From positions 33,075,501 to 33,139,500 of the forward strand of contig NC_088915.1 of NCBI RefSeq assembly GCF_963576675.1: DNA of 64,000 nt, read 5' to 3'. Both the position numbers and the translations under genes were made by a program. This DNA is from Euphorbia lathyris. Taxonomy: Eukaryota > Streptophyta > Magnoliopsida > Malpighiales > Euphorbiaceae. This document shows positions 43,915 through 55,146 of the stretch, piece after piece. The notes beneath the pieces are model-generated. The model worked only from the letters and a program-made list of their open reading frames with translations, did no database searches and was not told the DNA's origin. Position 1 is the first letter of the stretch; each line of letters begins with the position of its first letter.

Positions 43915-44430
43915 ACCTTTGCTTTTGAGCCGTTTTACCCGCGGTCGTGGACCAGGGTTGCTTTTGAGCCATTTTACACACAGTCGTAGACTAGGGTCGC
44001 TTGTGAGCCATTTTACCCGCGGTCGTAGACCAGGGTTGCTTTTGAGCCATTTTACCCACAGTCGTAGACTAGGGTCGCTTTTGAGCCATTTTACCCACAG
44101 TCGTAGACTAGGGTCGCTTTTGAACCATTTTACCCACGATCGTAGACCGGGGTCGCTTTTGAGCCATTTTACCCGCGGTCGTGGACCAAGGTTGCTTTTG
44201 AGCCATTTTACCCACGGTCGTAGACCAGGGTTGCTTTTGAGCCATTTCCCCCCCCGGTCGCAGGCCGGGGTCGCTTTTGAGCCATTTTACCCGCGGTCGT
44301 GGACCAGGGTTGCTTTTGAGCCATTTTCCCCCCGGTCGTAGGCCGGGGTCGCTTTTGAGCCATCTTACTCGCGGTCGTGCATCAATGTTGCTTTTGAGCC
44401 ATTTTTACCCGCAGTCAACTTAGGCTAGGG
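43915..44430 (+). repeat. 39-bp tandem array, about thirteen units
   Basis: Units read TTGCTTTTGAGCCATTTTAC followed by CCGCGGTCGTAGACCAGGG, with variants including C-runs. The array lies between the antisense gene's promoter and the 3' LTR. Hypervariable 3' tandem repeats at this position are known from Tat-group elements. Confidence 0.9.
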
Positions 44431-44629
44431 TCCGTAAGAAGAACATCCGCCGGCAGCCGATTCGAAGGCAAGGACGGAAGGAATCGAAAACGACGCCGGA
44501 ACGCGTAGCGCAAAGGTCAGGTATTCTTCCTCCTACTCTTTACGTGTCTCTTACTTTTATATGTTTTACATAGCATGTGTTGCGTTAGCAAAAAAACGTT
44601 TTCAAAACACACACATCACTGTCAAAATA

Positions 44630-44645
44630 GGAAAGTAGGGGCAAC
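44630..44645 (+). promoter_or_regulatory. Polypurine tract of Tat element 1
   Basis: AGGAAAGTAGGGGCAAC-like purine-rich run directly before the 3' LTR. The mirror image is at 62408 in element 2. Confidence 0.7.
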
Positions 44646-47366
44646 TGTAGACACTGAGTCGGAGGACCTGTGACGAAAACCTGTAAACAAGACGGTCGAA
44701 GCGGTTAATTCCGGAAGTTTTAAAACAAAAATATATAATAAGAATAGAAAAGTTAATGTGAGTCGCGGTCGTCAGGTGGACGGCTCGCGAGTGCTCAGCG
44801 ACGTGGTGCGAGCGCCTAGCGGTAGCCGACGCGTATCCGACGACAGTTGGACGCACGCCCGGCAGCACGGGGCGCACGCTCGACGTCCGTTGGACGCGCA
44901 CGCCCGGCAGCGCGGAGCGCGCGCTCGACAACCGTGGGGCGCACGCGCCCGACAGCGCGTGGTGCACGCCCGATGGCCGCTGGGCGAACGCGCCCGGCAG
45001 CCGCTGGGCGAGCGCCCAGCGACGTTGGGCGGACGCCCAACGATCGTTGGGCGAACGCCCAACGTCGGTTGGGCGCGCGCCCAACGCTGGTTGGGCGCGC
45101 GCCCAACTGAAGTTGGGCGTCCGCCCAACGAAAGTTGGGCGTTCGCCCAACTAGGTTGGGCGACGTCCAATTTTCTTCGGGCGTCGCCAAAGTTTTCGGG
45201 GATCCGTTGCCTATATAAGGCACGGATCCCCATGCATTTAGGGGAGAGGATTTTAGAGAGCTTCTCACACTAGAACATTTTCTAGAGAGAGAAAGTTGAT
45301 TTTTTTGGGAGAAAACATTTTTTTTCCTAAAAATTGAAAATCTACAAAAAGTTAAATATTTTATCAAAAACATAAAAAAACACCGGAAAATCACAACTCG
45401 TGGAATCGACCGACTTCGACTGTCAGATACCGAACTTGAGGTATTATCCGAGGACTAGACTCGTTTTATTTTATTTTATTTATTTCTTTTATTTATTTAT
45501 TTTTATGTTATAATTTTATTTATTTAGTCATTTATTTATTTATCACGTCTTATTTAATTTTTCGTATTTATTTAATTTTCGCCTCGTATTATATAAACGT
45601 TCGGTTTTGTTTTAAAATAAAAACCTCGTTTTAATATCCCAATACGAACCGTGATCCGATTCAAAGGTAGTTCGGGATTAATAAAAACGTTGTAATTATA
45701 AGTTTTAAAAATATTTCTAAATAATGTTTTAAAATAAAACGTCGTTTTAGGAACCTCCGTTATAGACTATGATCCATTTTTGGTAGTTCGGAAGTCCAAA
45801 ACGATAAAATAGATCTAATCTAAAGCTTTTGAATAAATCTGGAAACTGTTGGTTCATTTCTGTAATTTTACGTTTTCTGTCACTAAAGGCTGTTTACCGA
45901 CGGATTTTCCGTTGGTAAAGCTGCTGAAATGTAAAAAATGCTGTTTTGATCCCTCCTTCTCAACTTTTAGGCTTTTGATCCTTTATATATATATGTATAT
46001 TTATGTAATATATACTTTCAAACTATTTTTAAATGCTTTGTACATATATTTATTTAATGTGTTTATATATCATTATTTTTCATTAATTTGATTTAATAAA
46101 AGTATACGTATATATGGATTTTTCTTTTCTATTCGTTTAAACTAGACTCATTTAAACTATATTGGGTATTATTTTAGAGGGTTATTTACTTGGGCATTTT
46201 GGGGTAATTAATTAGTAGATGTTTTTAGGATAATTAGATGTTATTTTGATGTTTAATGTATATTTGGGAGGGTTATTTCCTATATATTTATTATAATAGT
46301 TATTTTGGGATATAAGTTTTATTTTCTTATTCTTAATGAACTTTGTTCATTGTTTTACATTTTTTTTTATTATTAGGATAAAAGTGTATTATACTTAGTA
46401 TCTTTCATTATCCTTATTATACATATATTTAGTATCTTTTACTTATTTTTTAATCTATAGATATATCCTTATTTTAGATGAAAATGTATATATGTATATA
46501 TATATATGTATATACCTATATTCATTTCACTTTTTGACCTTTATATGTTTATATTTCCAATTTGTTTTAATTGCTTTTAATTGTAAATAATAGAGTTTTT
46601 GAATTGTTTTCCTAACTAAATGGTTTTTGAACAAAATAAATTGACTTGTATGCCTAACCACGTTTTTTTGGATTAAAATTCTTTATTCCACGTCTTCAAA
46701 ACGCTCGAGTCGTTTCAACGGCGATTTGAGTCGACGCCATGTAAATCCACGGGGTTTTGAAACGTACCTAAATCGTTCCAACGGCGATTAAGGTACGAAC
46801 CATGTAAACAAACTCGTTTTCGGGGAGTGAGTTTAGCATAGAGTTAACATATGAATCGAAGCACAAGATACACTGTAAAAATCAATTCTTCCTTCTTCCC
46901 CTCTCTCTTTTATATATTTGGCATAAATGTAAATGGGTGATTCTTTACCAAAATGGCTTTCCATAATATATGCTCAAAACGGTTTCAAAACGAGAAAGAA
47001 AAGGTTTCAAATGAATTTTAAACTTAAAGAAATATGCGATTAGTCCGTTATCGCCTAACACGCTGAGTAGGAGGCCGGTGGTTCATAACCGGGCGATGTC
47101 GGGGTGCCTAGTAGCCTTTCTCCGGAAAGGAGCTAGCCTTCTCGGTTCGTACCTAAGTTTTTCGAACCCTCACCGGTCTCCCGCAAGGGATCGGTGTTCA
47201 TTTTCCCATTCGTGGGTGGCGACTCTTCCATACTCCGAGCTCCGGTCCTGCCGAGCAGCTTGATTCCACGATTGGTTGCTTTCGGCGCCAATCACCGCTT
47301 ACATCGCCATGAGGTGTCCACCCCCCGGTCCGCCCGGGAGATTAGGCCGCGGCACCTCGTCTAACA
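44646..47366 (+). repeat. 3' LTR of Tat element 1
   Basis: 2721 bp. It differs from the 5' LTR by fewer palindromic units (about seven against ten, 45022-45172) and by a ~240-bp deletion near 46567, bounded in the 5' LTR by short TTTTAATT-like matches. TATA box at 45212. Confidence 0.93.
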
Positions 47367-47371
47367 GGACC

Positions 47372-47764
47372 AATTCTTTAATATGGGGCATGATAGTTGG
47401 TTCCAGAATTGCCTGCGAAAACCAATGGCCTCGTTTGGGATGTCTGACTGGCAGCGTACTTTCATTGGGACAGCTGCTCAGGTGTGGGAATGGAGGAATA
47501 AAATGATATTCCAGCCAGACTTTGTGCTCCTGAAAAGGAAAGGTGATGTTATTCGTCAACGGTTGCATGAAAACGCTATCTGCTGGAAATCCATTATCAA
47601 AATGTAGAGACGAACATAGAAGATGGAGAAGCAGATTGGTTGGGTAAAGCCGCGGGCAGGAATGTGGAAGCTAAATTCTGATGGGTCGCACAAAATGGAT
47701 ACGGGACGAATTACAGTCGGGGGAGTTATCCGTAATGAGGAAGGGGACTGGACTCTGGGGTTCG
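47372..47764 (+). pseudogene. LINE ORF2 continued (after Tat insertion)
   Basis: Resumes the zinc-binding/linker region (DWQRTFIGTAAQVWEWRN) and then starts the RNase H-like domain (MWKLNSDGSHK, GGVIRNEEGDW). A TAG at 47605 lies between them. It is cut at 47764 by the solo LTR. Confidence 0.85.
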
Positions 47765-49438
47765 TGTTGGGGTTTAGTGTCCTATAGACAATTGTTCCAA
47801 GATATAAACCTAATGTAAATGAATTGTTCTTTATGTCATTTGTTTTAATAAGATATGGTTTCATAACTGTATAAAGGCAACCTCTTTTAAAGAACTAAAT
47901 AAGTCTAATAAAAGGAAATCCCTAAGTTTATTTAAAGTGATGATAAAGTGTTCATACAAGCATGAAGTGAGACGAAACATTATAATAAACTAATAAACTT
48001 AAAAGCACCCTAAGTCAAGTGATATGTTTTGAATAGGGATTGACATAACACTGTTGAGACTTGCATGTAACAATGTTTTCTGTCGAGACAGAGAGATGAT
48101 CTCACAAGCTTCAGATATGCAGATATCTGGACAGTTACATGGATCCAATGAAAGGGGTTCATTAGGATTGGGGGCCCGACTTGAGATAACATGATGGGTA
48201 GATTTATCCTTGTCACATGTTCATCTCATTGGTATTAATAGGTATAAGTAATCCTAAGACTCAAAGGAATGTTAATTAGTGATTCTGGATTATGAAATGT
48301 GATGCTTTGATCCTGTTGTAACACAATCCATAACAGGGATGACTCTGGGGTGTGTACGGCAGGCGTTGGGTATCACAAGAAGTAATCGCAGGATAGTTAA
48401 CATTGGATTGAGCATTTGTCATAAGATTCTGTTTAAGGATGTAGTTGATGAAGGATCGAATTATACTGTAACTAATATGGAAAGGTCAACGACGGAATCA
48501 ACCTGTCTTCTTATAGCTCTGGGGGAATGTTTCGGATCTGCCAATCACAGTTCGCGTACTCATTCCGTTATACAAAGATTGAATATAATTTTGAGAAATT
48601 AATTTAATAATTGTATACGGCTAGAAGCAATAAGAACCTAATGGGTCACATATAAGACTTGGAACCCAAAAGAGAAACATATGTTAATTAATTGACGAAA
48701 GCCCAACTGAGTCCACTAAGGTCCAGTAACAAGGGGGTGATTTTATGTGCTATGTCACATAAAGGAATTAATTTAATTTTTTTTTGAAATAGAATTAATT
48801 TAATTTAAACAATTATAATTAGATTATGATTATGGATTAAATTAATTATAGGATAAATAAGTTAGGAGGTTTATTCAGACTAAATTTCTTATAATTATTA
48901 TCCTATTAATAAGTTATTATTATCTTTATATTTAGATATAATTATAGATAATAACAATAAAAGTTTTATTCCAAATTAAATTCTTATTCAGTAACCTAAT
49001 TCTATCTGACTAGGGTTTAGATGGAAGATGCTATATAAACCCCCCTTAGTGGTAAATTTCGACCACCCCTGCTTATCCCGGAGAGAGAGAATTTCGACCC
49101 CTACTGTAGTGGATCATCTTTCACCGCTTGCTTCCGAATCAATTGATTTCATCTCTTTCCCTTTACTCCTTGATCTTGTATTGATTAATTAGAGGCAATC
49201 TATTTTGATTGCTATTATACGGTTGAGTTCTAACTTCGTTTGAATTGTGTTTTTGTTTTGTGCTCGTGAACTCGGAATAAGAGTTGAGGGCACTACGCTT
49301 GCAACAGTAAATAGTTCATCAAAAGGTATTTCTTTCTATCCCTCTTTATATGAAATAACGATTAACGGATCTTGGTTAAAGGAAATAGGTTAAAATTTTT
49401 TATATTTTCGTTGCCAAACGTTTGCCTATTGTCCTTCA
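47765..49438 (+). mobile_element. Solo copia LTR, 1.67 kb
   Basis: Starts TGTTGGGGTTTAGTGTCC and ends CCTATTGTCCTTCA, with GTTCG duplicated on each side (47760-47764 and 49439-49443). Removing it with one copy of the duplication joins the LINE frame smoothly (GFV to HNIGRG), which confirms the borders. A TATA box (TATATAA) lies at 49032, followed by a GAGA-rich leader. No internal retrotransposon sequence is present, so it is a recombined solo LTR. Confidence 0.9.
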
Positions 49439-49443
49439 GTTCG

Positions 49444-49929
49444 TGCATAACATTGGAAGAGGTAATTCCTTTGAGGCGGAACTCTGTGGGATATTTTCGA
49501 GATTGGAAGTAGCCTTAAGGTCGAATCTGAAACGTCTTGAAGTGGAATCTGACTGTGCTCAGATTGTATCGTTGATCCAGAGCCAATGCCCCCTCGCACC
49601 ACCCTCCTAGAGCGTTAATTCGTAATATCCAAACATTGCTAGTACGGTTTGAGCGAATTTCAGTCTCTCACATCTATAGAGAGAGAAACCATTGTGCGGA
49701 CTTCAATGGCGAACAAGGCGTTTGAATACCCCATCAGCCTCAAGATTATTCACCAAGCTCCGAGGAATACCTGCCAGCTTCTGAGAGAAGATTATTTAGG
49801 AGTAACACTTCCCAGTTTGATCGCCACCTAGTGTGGCCGTGTGGTTTTTATTTCGTTTTTCCTTTTTGCTTTCGTTCGTTCAGTTCAGTATCTGTCTGTG
49901 TTGTTTAGTTTCTTTCTTTATAAAAAAAA
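49444..49929 (+). pseudogene. LINE ORF2 C-terminus (RNase H) and 3' end
   Basis: RNase H-like continuation with IGRGNSFEAELCGIFSRLE and LEVESDCAQIVSLI, a TAG at 49608, then degenerate sequence, a T-rich 3' UTR and a short A-run at 49922-49929. Confidence 0.85.
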
Positions 49930-50119
49930 TTGATTCTTAAATTGATTTATTTTTTTAATTTTCTGACGTTTTAAAAGTAAAGATATTAAGGATTAAAAAA
50001 ATCTTTTTTTAATCTCTAATCCCACTATATAAAACTTAGTAACGACAACTAAAAAAGTAAATTAATTCAATGAATTGATTTTTTTTATTTTCTTATTTAT
50101 TTGATAGAAAGCTGAAAAT
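49930..50119 (+). repeat. Right copy of ~188-bp direct repeat flanking the LINE
   Basis: Matches 23725-23912 with small differences. It starts immediately after the LINE's A-run. Confidence 0.85.
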
Positions 50120-50705
50120 TACAAACAAAATATAACAATCCAATAACCAAAACAAAATAACTTGAAGTTTAAATAACTTGAAGTTTAAAGAACTGAATGG
50201 AAAAACTTAAAAATTGACGACCAACTTTGGAATTTGAGAAATTCTTATAGAGACTGTTGTAATCTCGAACAAACTTGAATTTGGCAAACTGAAACGTGGA
50301 ATTGGAAGAAGACTTAAGATTATTTGAGAGAATAAACAAAGAAGAGGAAAACTAAAAAAGGTGGAATGAATTCTGGTTTTTTTGAATTTTGATATGTTAA
50401 GAGTGTTGTAATTTCTCCAACTTTGAAGAAGATTAACTCACGGGTAAGTACTTCTTTCATCCAAACTCACGGGCAAGTTTTTGAAAATTTTGGACTTCTG
50501 GAGGAAAAATACCTTAGAGGCGTCGACAATGGGTGTGCAATTTGAGGCAAATTGTTTTTCTTGGTCCTCTTTCTACTTTTAATCACAACAGAAAACCTTA
50601 AAATATGCGGGAATGGATGTCAGACAATTTCATGGATTCGTTTTCCAGTTTAAAGAAATTCGAAGAAAATGTTACGAACATGTTAGCGATATTTTAGTAA
50701 TATAC
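50120..50705. other. AT-rich sequence, no gene seen
   Basis: Purine-rich on the plus strand; no usable ORF or element ends recognised. Confidence 0.5.
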
Positions 50706-50707
50706 TA

Positions 50708-51000
50708 CTCCTTCCGGTCCATAATATATGTCTTTTCTAGAGAATTTTTTTTGTTCCACAATACATAACATTTTGATTCAATCTATGTACATTAATTCAC
50801 TTTTACCGAATATATTCATATTTAAGTTGACTTTTTACCTTGGAAATAGATAAAATTACCGGTGGATGCAATCAATACAAGGATAATAAAATATTTTACT
50901 TAAAGTTTTATTTTTACAACAATATTTTACTTAAAGTTAATTGCATTTCTTAATTAGTGTGCATTAACCTTAAAAGACATGTATCGTGGACCAAAGGGAG
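50708..51000. mobile_element. Stowaway-like MITE, 293 bp
   Basis: Ends CTCCTTCCGGTCCATAAT and the reverse complement of CATGTATCGTGGACCAAAGG GAG are the classic Stowaway terminal type (CTCCCTCCGTTCCA-like). TA is duplicated on both sides. Confidence 0.85.
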
Positions 51001-51002
51001 TA

Positions 51003-53465
51003 CTAATTTTTAACCTTAAACACATGTGGATTTGGGTGCAGACGTGCCAGAGAAATTAATTCTAAAAAATATAACAAATCATTTTTAGAAAATAAATGAG
51101 TTAATGCGTCTAAAACTTGAATTCTAAAAACGAAAGGATTGAAAGAAAGGTTCAATGACTGAAAATAAAAAAAACACCCCTTGTATTCCTAGTTTCACTT
51201 ATAAAAAATTTAACTAGCTTAACAAAATTTTACGGAAAACGAAAATCAACACCAAGAAATTCTTTAATTTTTCTTCTTTTTATTGATTAATTCTTGATTA
51301 CAAATGATGAGAAATAAACAAGAATTACACACTAAATAACTCAATTCAGTAAAGAATTTAAATGTACCGAGTGTGAACTGAAAAAATCATAATGAAATTA
51401 AACTGTAAAATAAGTACAGAATAAAATGATAAACTAGTCGTTGAGGTATAAATCACATGTCGGAAGTCATTGACATTGGGTGCCAATCTTAACGAATAGA
51501 CTGGAATTGGAGGTAATATTCTAAGTAGAGTGTGAGTGAAATTTTCCAATTAACAAATATAATTTCCACTAAACCAATATTGAATATAAGTGAGTTTTGG
51601 GGGTTGAAATCGAGCTAAAATAGAGGCTATAAACGACTGTTTTGATCTAAACAAAGATTGGAATTTGAAGATCGAATATCAAGGAAGATTTCAGGATGAT
51701 ATTTGCTTGAAAAGGAGGCTCAATGTGACTGAAATAATTTTGGAAAGTGACTGAGCTCTTATGCAAAAAATTAATTTGAAAAAACGAATTGGAAATAATC
51801 GAAATTATAATTTTTTGTTGAAACCATCGATTTAAATAGATGGAAAACTTGAAAATAATGATGGGAAATAGTCTATAATCAGAGAACGAAAAAAAAATGG
51901 AGGTCTGAAATGTTTCAATTTACCAATTGGAGCTTAAAACTAAGCAAGAAGATGATAATGACAGATTGTAATATATGCGAAAACTGAATCGAATTCAAGA
52001 CTAGAAAATGTATTTAGGGGCTAGACAATGAGGATTGAATGCTCATATTTGAAATCATTGGCTGAAAATGAAGATTCAATTTTGACACCAAAAACAGAGC
52101 TTCAAAGCTGGGGAAATGGTTTTTTTTAGCAATCGGGATTTGTAGGAAACAATATGGAAACATCAATTAAGGACTAGAAATTAATATTAAGAGCTTGTCA
52201 ATGAAGAATGAATGTTCAGAACAAAAATTAATCGTTGTAAGTAGGATTTTGAGAATTATATTTAAGGAAATCGATCTTAAGAGGAAAATAGGAACCAGAA
52301 ATTGGGTATTCCAATTTGGGGATAAAAAATCAGAAATCAAAACTTAGATAAGATGAACTGGAAACTAGAAATAATATTAAAGGCTGGAATAGTAGAGATT
52401 GTATTTGTCTGTATGATTTTTTAGCTGTTTGTTGATCGTTATGCCCTTTAAATGGAAGAAAACAACTCTTATTTATAGATTTCTAAGCATCTATTACCCA
52501 AATTAGCTTCTAAATATACTCTAACTTTACTCCCACTACTTCAATTCAATTGACATGTTAGAGGTGAAAATCGTGGATCATTATGGAAATCGAGTTTTAA
52601 GGTTGAAATATTTGCCTAGAAAAATAGGAGTCGTTCCTATTCCGTTTTTTGCAGGAATTTCCTACTCCTTCATTACAAGCATGTTTGATGTTAATGAGTA
52701 GTCACTGGGAACTTTACAACCTGTACTTTCACAATTCCTTACCGGCGATCCAAAATTCCACCATCTTGTACCTCAAATAATATGTCAAAGATGGCTGAAC
52801 GGATTGCCCTTAAATGTAACAATTTTATTTTCCACTTGTATTTTCTTTTCTTATTTTTCTTATTATTTTTTTATTTCATTTTATGTTCCTCAACCATATA
52901 GTATAAATATAAGCTATACTATTTAACCGAATAAAATGAAAAATAAAAAATTCCCCTCAACATAACCTAACTCTTGCATTTTGGGCATTTCAAAATGGAA
53001 TGATGAAATTAGCCATTGTTCGTACAAAGAAGTATGCAATTGGTTTTATAGGATGGATTTGGAGTGCAGAGGATGGAAATGTGGGGAATTAAAAACAACA
53101 ACCTCTTTCTTGGGTAAATGATTCCAACTCCTTTTTAAGGAAAAAAAATAAGAATTCTCAATTCCTTTTCGAAACTTATTTTTCAAGTTTTTCCTTTTAA
53201 TCTCTAATGGCGTTATGAGGATTCGTAATATGCTTCTACACTTGATTTGTTTACAAATCTAAGACTAGCTTTATAAGTAAATTTGGCGTAGAATTCGAGG
53301 AAACTTAATACATTTTGCTTACTATGCATATTTCAGATTTTCCACTGACAACAAGTGTTGTTCTTGTTGATAGTCCATCAGTCAAGATCTTGAAGCTCTA
53401 AGATGTAACTCCTTTGGTTTTTTTTCTCTCTGCTCACTTGCTTCTTTGTGACATATTTCGTTTCT
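51003..53465. other. AT-rich sequence, no gene recognised
   Basis: 2.4 kb. The part 51600-52400 is strongly purine-biased on the plus strand, with recurring GGAAACTAGAAAT-like phrases. It may be decayed retrotransposon sequence, but no domain is readable. Confidence 0.45.
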
Positions 53466-53476
53466 TTTATAGGTGA

Positions 53477-53818
53477 GTGTTGTTACCTTTTGGGAGAGCT
53501 TTATCTCCACCACAAGGGTTATCCTTTCAACTGTGTGAGAGGAAGATGATGCCAAGATTTTACCCTAAAGGGAATAAAGTGATTCTGAAAATGATGCCTA
53601 AATACGAGAACGTTTGGAAAGATGTAGACATCTACAAACTGTTGGATCTGGAATTGGAAAATTCGAAATTCATCGAACAAAACAATGGGCAGAGTCGCAG
53701 ACTAAGTCACTTTTTTAAGATGTTCGCGGAACTACCGGAAAGTGCAAACAGTGTAATTTTCGGTCGCCTCCAGGATAAAACAGTTCTCTCGTATACGAAT
53801 TCGTATTGCACCGTATGA
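53477..53818 (+). CDS. Unrecognised 113-residue ORF, possibly a terminal exon
   Basis: The frame starts at a non-ATG codon; its first ATG is at about 53546. It contains the basic stretch MMPRFYPKGNKVILKMMPKY and a charged helical part (DIYKLLDLELENSKFIEQ). A pyrimidine tract ending TTTTATAG lies at 53461-53472, so this could be the last exon of a gene rather than a whole one. Codon content looks less AT-biased than the surroundings. I do not recognise the family, and it may equally be a transposon relic. Confidence 0.35.
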   Translation: MLLPFGRALSPPQGLSFQLCERKMMPRFYPKGNKVILKMMPKYENVWKDVDIYKLLDLELENSKFIEQNNGQSRRLSHFFKMFAELPESANSVIFGRLQDKTVLSYTNSYCTV

Positions 53819-53883
53819 ACTCGTTTCTGTCTACACTCTATAAATGCTCAGTTTCGATTTACTCAAAGAAAATTGTATTGTAA

Positions 53884-54259
53884 GAGTATCTCCAACACTA
53901 ACTAGCTATTTGACTCTCTACAATAATATAAAATATTAGTTTAGCCAAATTTAGCTAGCCAAATTTATGTTTTGCTCCAACCATGCTAGCTATTTGACTC
54001 TCTATTTAATTATTTTATCATTAAAAGTGATTAAATTTAAAGAAAAAAAAGTAGAAAAAAGATATAAAGAGAAAAGAGAAAAGAGAAAGAATGAATAAAA
54101 ATAGAAATAGCTAGCCAAAGACACTAGCCAAATTTAGCTAGTGAAAATGACTAGCTATTTATTTTAGAGAGCCATGTCACCTTGTTGGAGTGACCACTCT
54201 CTAAATGGCTAACTAAATTTGACAATTTAGAGAACCATATCATCCTATTGGAGATGCTC
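53884..54259. mobile_element. Harbinger/Tourist-like MITE, 376 bp
   Basis: Ends GAGTATCTCCAACA and the complement of TTGGAGATGCTC, with TAA duplicated on both sides (53881-53883 and 54260-54262). The interior is AT-rich with repeated CTAGCTATTT and TTTAGCTAG words. Confidence 0.8.
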
Positions 54260-54262
54260 TAA

Positions 54263-54892
54263 TTCTTTCTCTTTGGAATGACAGTATCAACCGCTATTTA
54301 TACAAGAAACTGCTGGAAATTCGCCGTTGTAACCTGCATCTGGTTCATCTGGTAGGTTCGTAATCAAGCGATATTTGATGGCGCGCTCCCTTCAATCCAA
54401 AGATTAAAATATAGGTTGATTCATTTAATCAATGAAAGATCCAAAGACTCGATGACAGAAGAAAGACCGCCCCCCGGAACCAAACTATGTAACTGTTCGT
54501 TGGATTGCTCCGCCGGGTAACTGGCTGAAAGTAAACACTGATGGAGCTTCGAGTAGTTCTGGAATCGCAGGAGCAGGAGGTGTTTTTCGAAACACTAGGG
54601 GCTTCGTTCTTGGTTGCTACGCTTTTCCTATACTGAACGCTCCTGCACACATTGCTGAGCTCAAAGCAATTATCTACGCAATCATTGCAGCGAGAGAAAG
54701 AAATTGGCGGAACATCTGGATTGAATCCGATTCAAGTTATGCGGTTCAATTGTTAAATAACAACAGAGGAGAGGTCCCTTGGAGAATCAAAAGAGAATGG
54801 CAAACTTGTTTGAATCATCTCTCGATGATGAATTGGAGAGCCACACACATTTTCAGGGAAGGAAATCAAGCAGCTGACAGACTCGCGAATTA
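54263..54892 (+). pseudogene. LINE ORF2 C-terminal fragment (linker and RNase H)
   Basis: One frame reads IWFIW, a stop, then RNQAIFDGALPSIQRLKYRL, the linker typical of plant LINEs. The RNase H-like domain follows: WLKVNTDGAS, GAGGVFRNTRG, AELKAIIYAI, IESDSSYAVQLL and REGNQAADRLAN, ending at the TAA at 54890-54892. Frame changes occur between the two parts. It is 5' truncated, a different copy from the larger LINE in this window. Confidence 0.8.
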
Positions 54893-55071
54893 AGGACAAT
54901 CGGCTTCTTCCATCTGCTGGTGGCACTCGGCACCTCAGTTCTGTCAGAGTCTAGTGTTCGATGACATGTGCAATGTAGCTCATATCCGCATGATGTAATT
55001 TTGTGTTTTCTTTTCTTGTTTTTTCTAACTCTTACTTTTATGTAATTTTCTTTTATTTTTAATAAACGGGA

Positions 55072-55146
55072 TGTTGGATGTGCTGGAGGTGCCAACCTAG
55101 TTGGGATGTTCGGCCTTCCTTCGAGTCCCAACCTTCATTAAAAAAA
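55072..55146 (+). mobile_element. Possible tRNA-derived SINE head or LINE tail
   Basis: TGCCAACCTAGTTGGGA fits a pol III A box and CTTCGAGTCCCA fits a B box, followed by an A-run. The spacing is short. It sits where the 3' end of the LINE fragment should be, so it may instead be LINE 3' UTR text shared with SINEs. Confidence 0.35.

Larger units (their letters stand above)
27682..47366 (+). mobile_element. Tat-lineage Ty3/gypsy retrotransposon, 19.7 kb
   Basis: LTRs 27682-30677 and 44646-47366 begin TGTAGACAC and end TCTAACA. GGACC is duplicated on both sides (27677-27681 and 47367-47371). A primer binding site at 30680, long leader, gag, extra capsid-like modules, protease, RT, two RNase H domains, integrase, three short hairpins, an antisense PMD gene and a 39-bp tandem array follow in that order. 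Dual RNase H, the YVDDMMVKS motif and an extra ORF downstream of pol point to the Tat group (Ogre/Retand-like). Two in-frame stops and an integrase active-site change suggest it is not autonomous. Confidence 0.93.
23913..49929 (+). mobile_element. L1-type LINE, interrupted by a Tat element and a solo LTR
   Basis: Without the two insertions the LINE is about 4.6 kb. It contains the 3' part of ORF1, ORF2 with endonuclease, reverse transcriptase and zinc-binding domain, then a C-terminal RNase H domain (47372-49830 minus the solo LTR), ending in an A-run at 49922-49929. The 5' end is truncated within ORF1. Multiple frameshifts and stops make it dead. Confidence 0.9.

Noticed and set aside
48339..48602. 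87-residue ORF
   Set aside because: It lies wholly inside the solo copia LTR and resembles nothing known.
55089..55131. tRNA gene
   Set aside because: Only A-box- and B-box-like words with short spacing; no cloverleaf can be drawn. Kept as a possible SINE head only.
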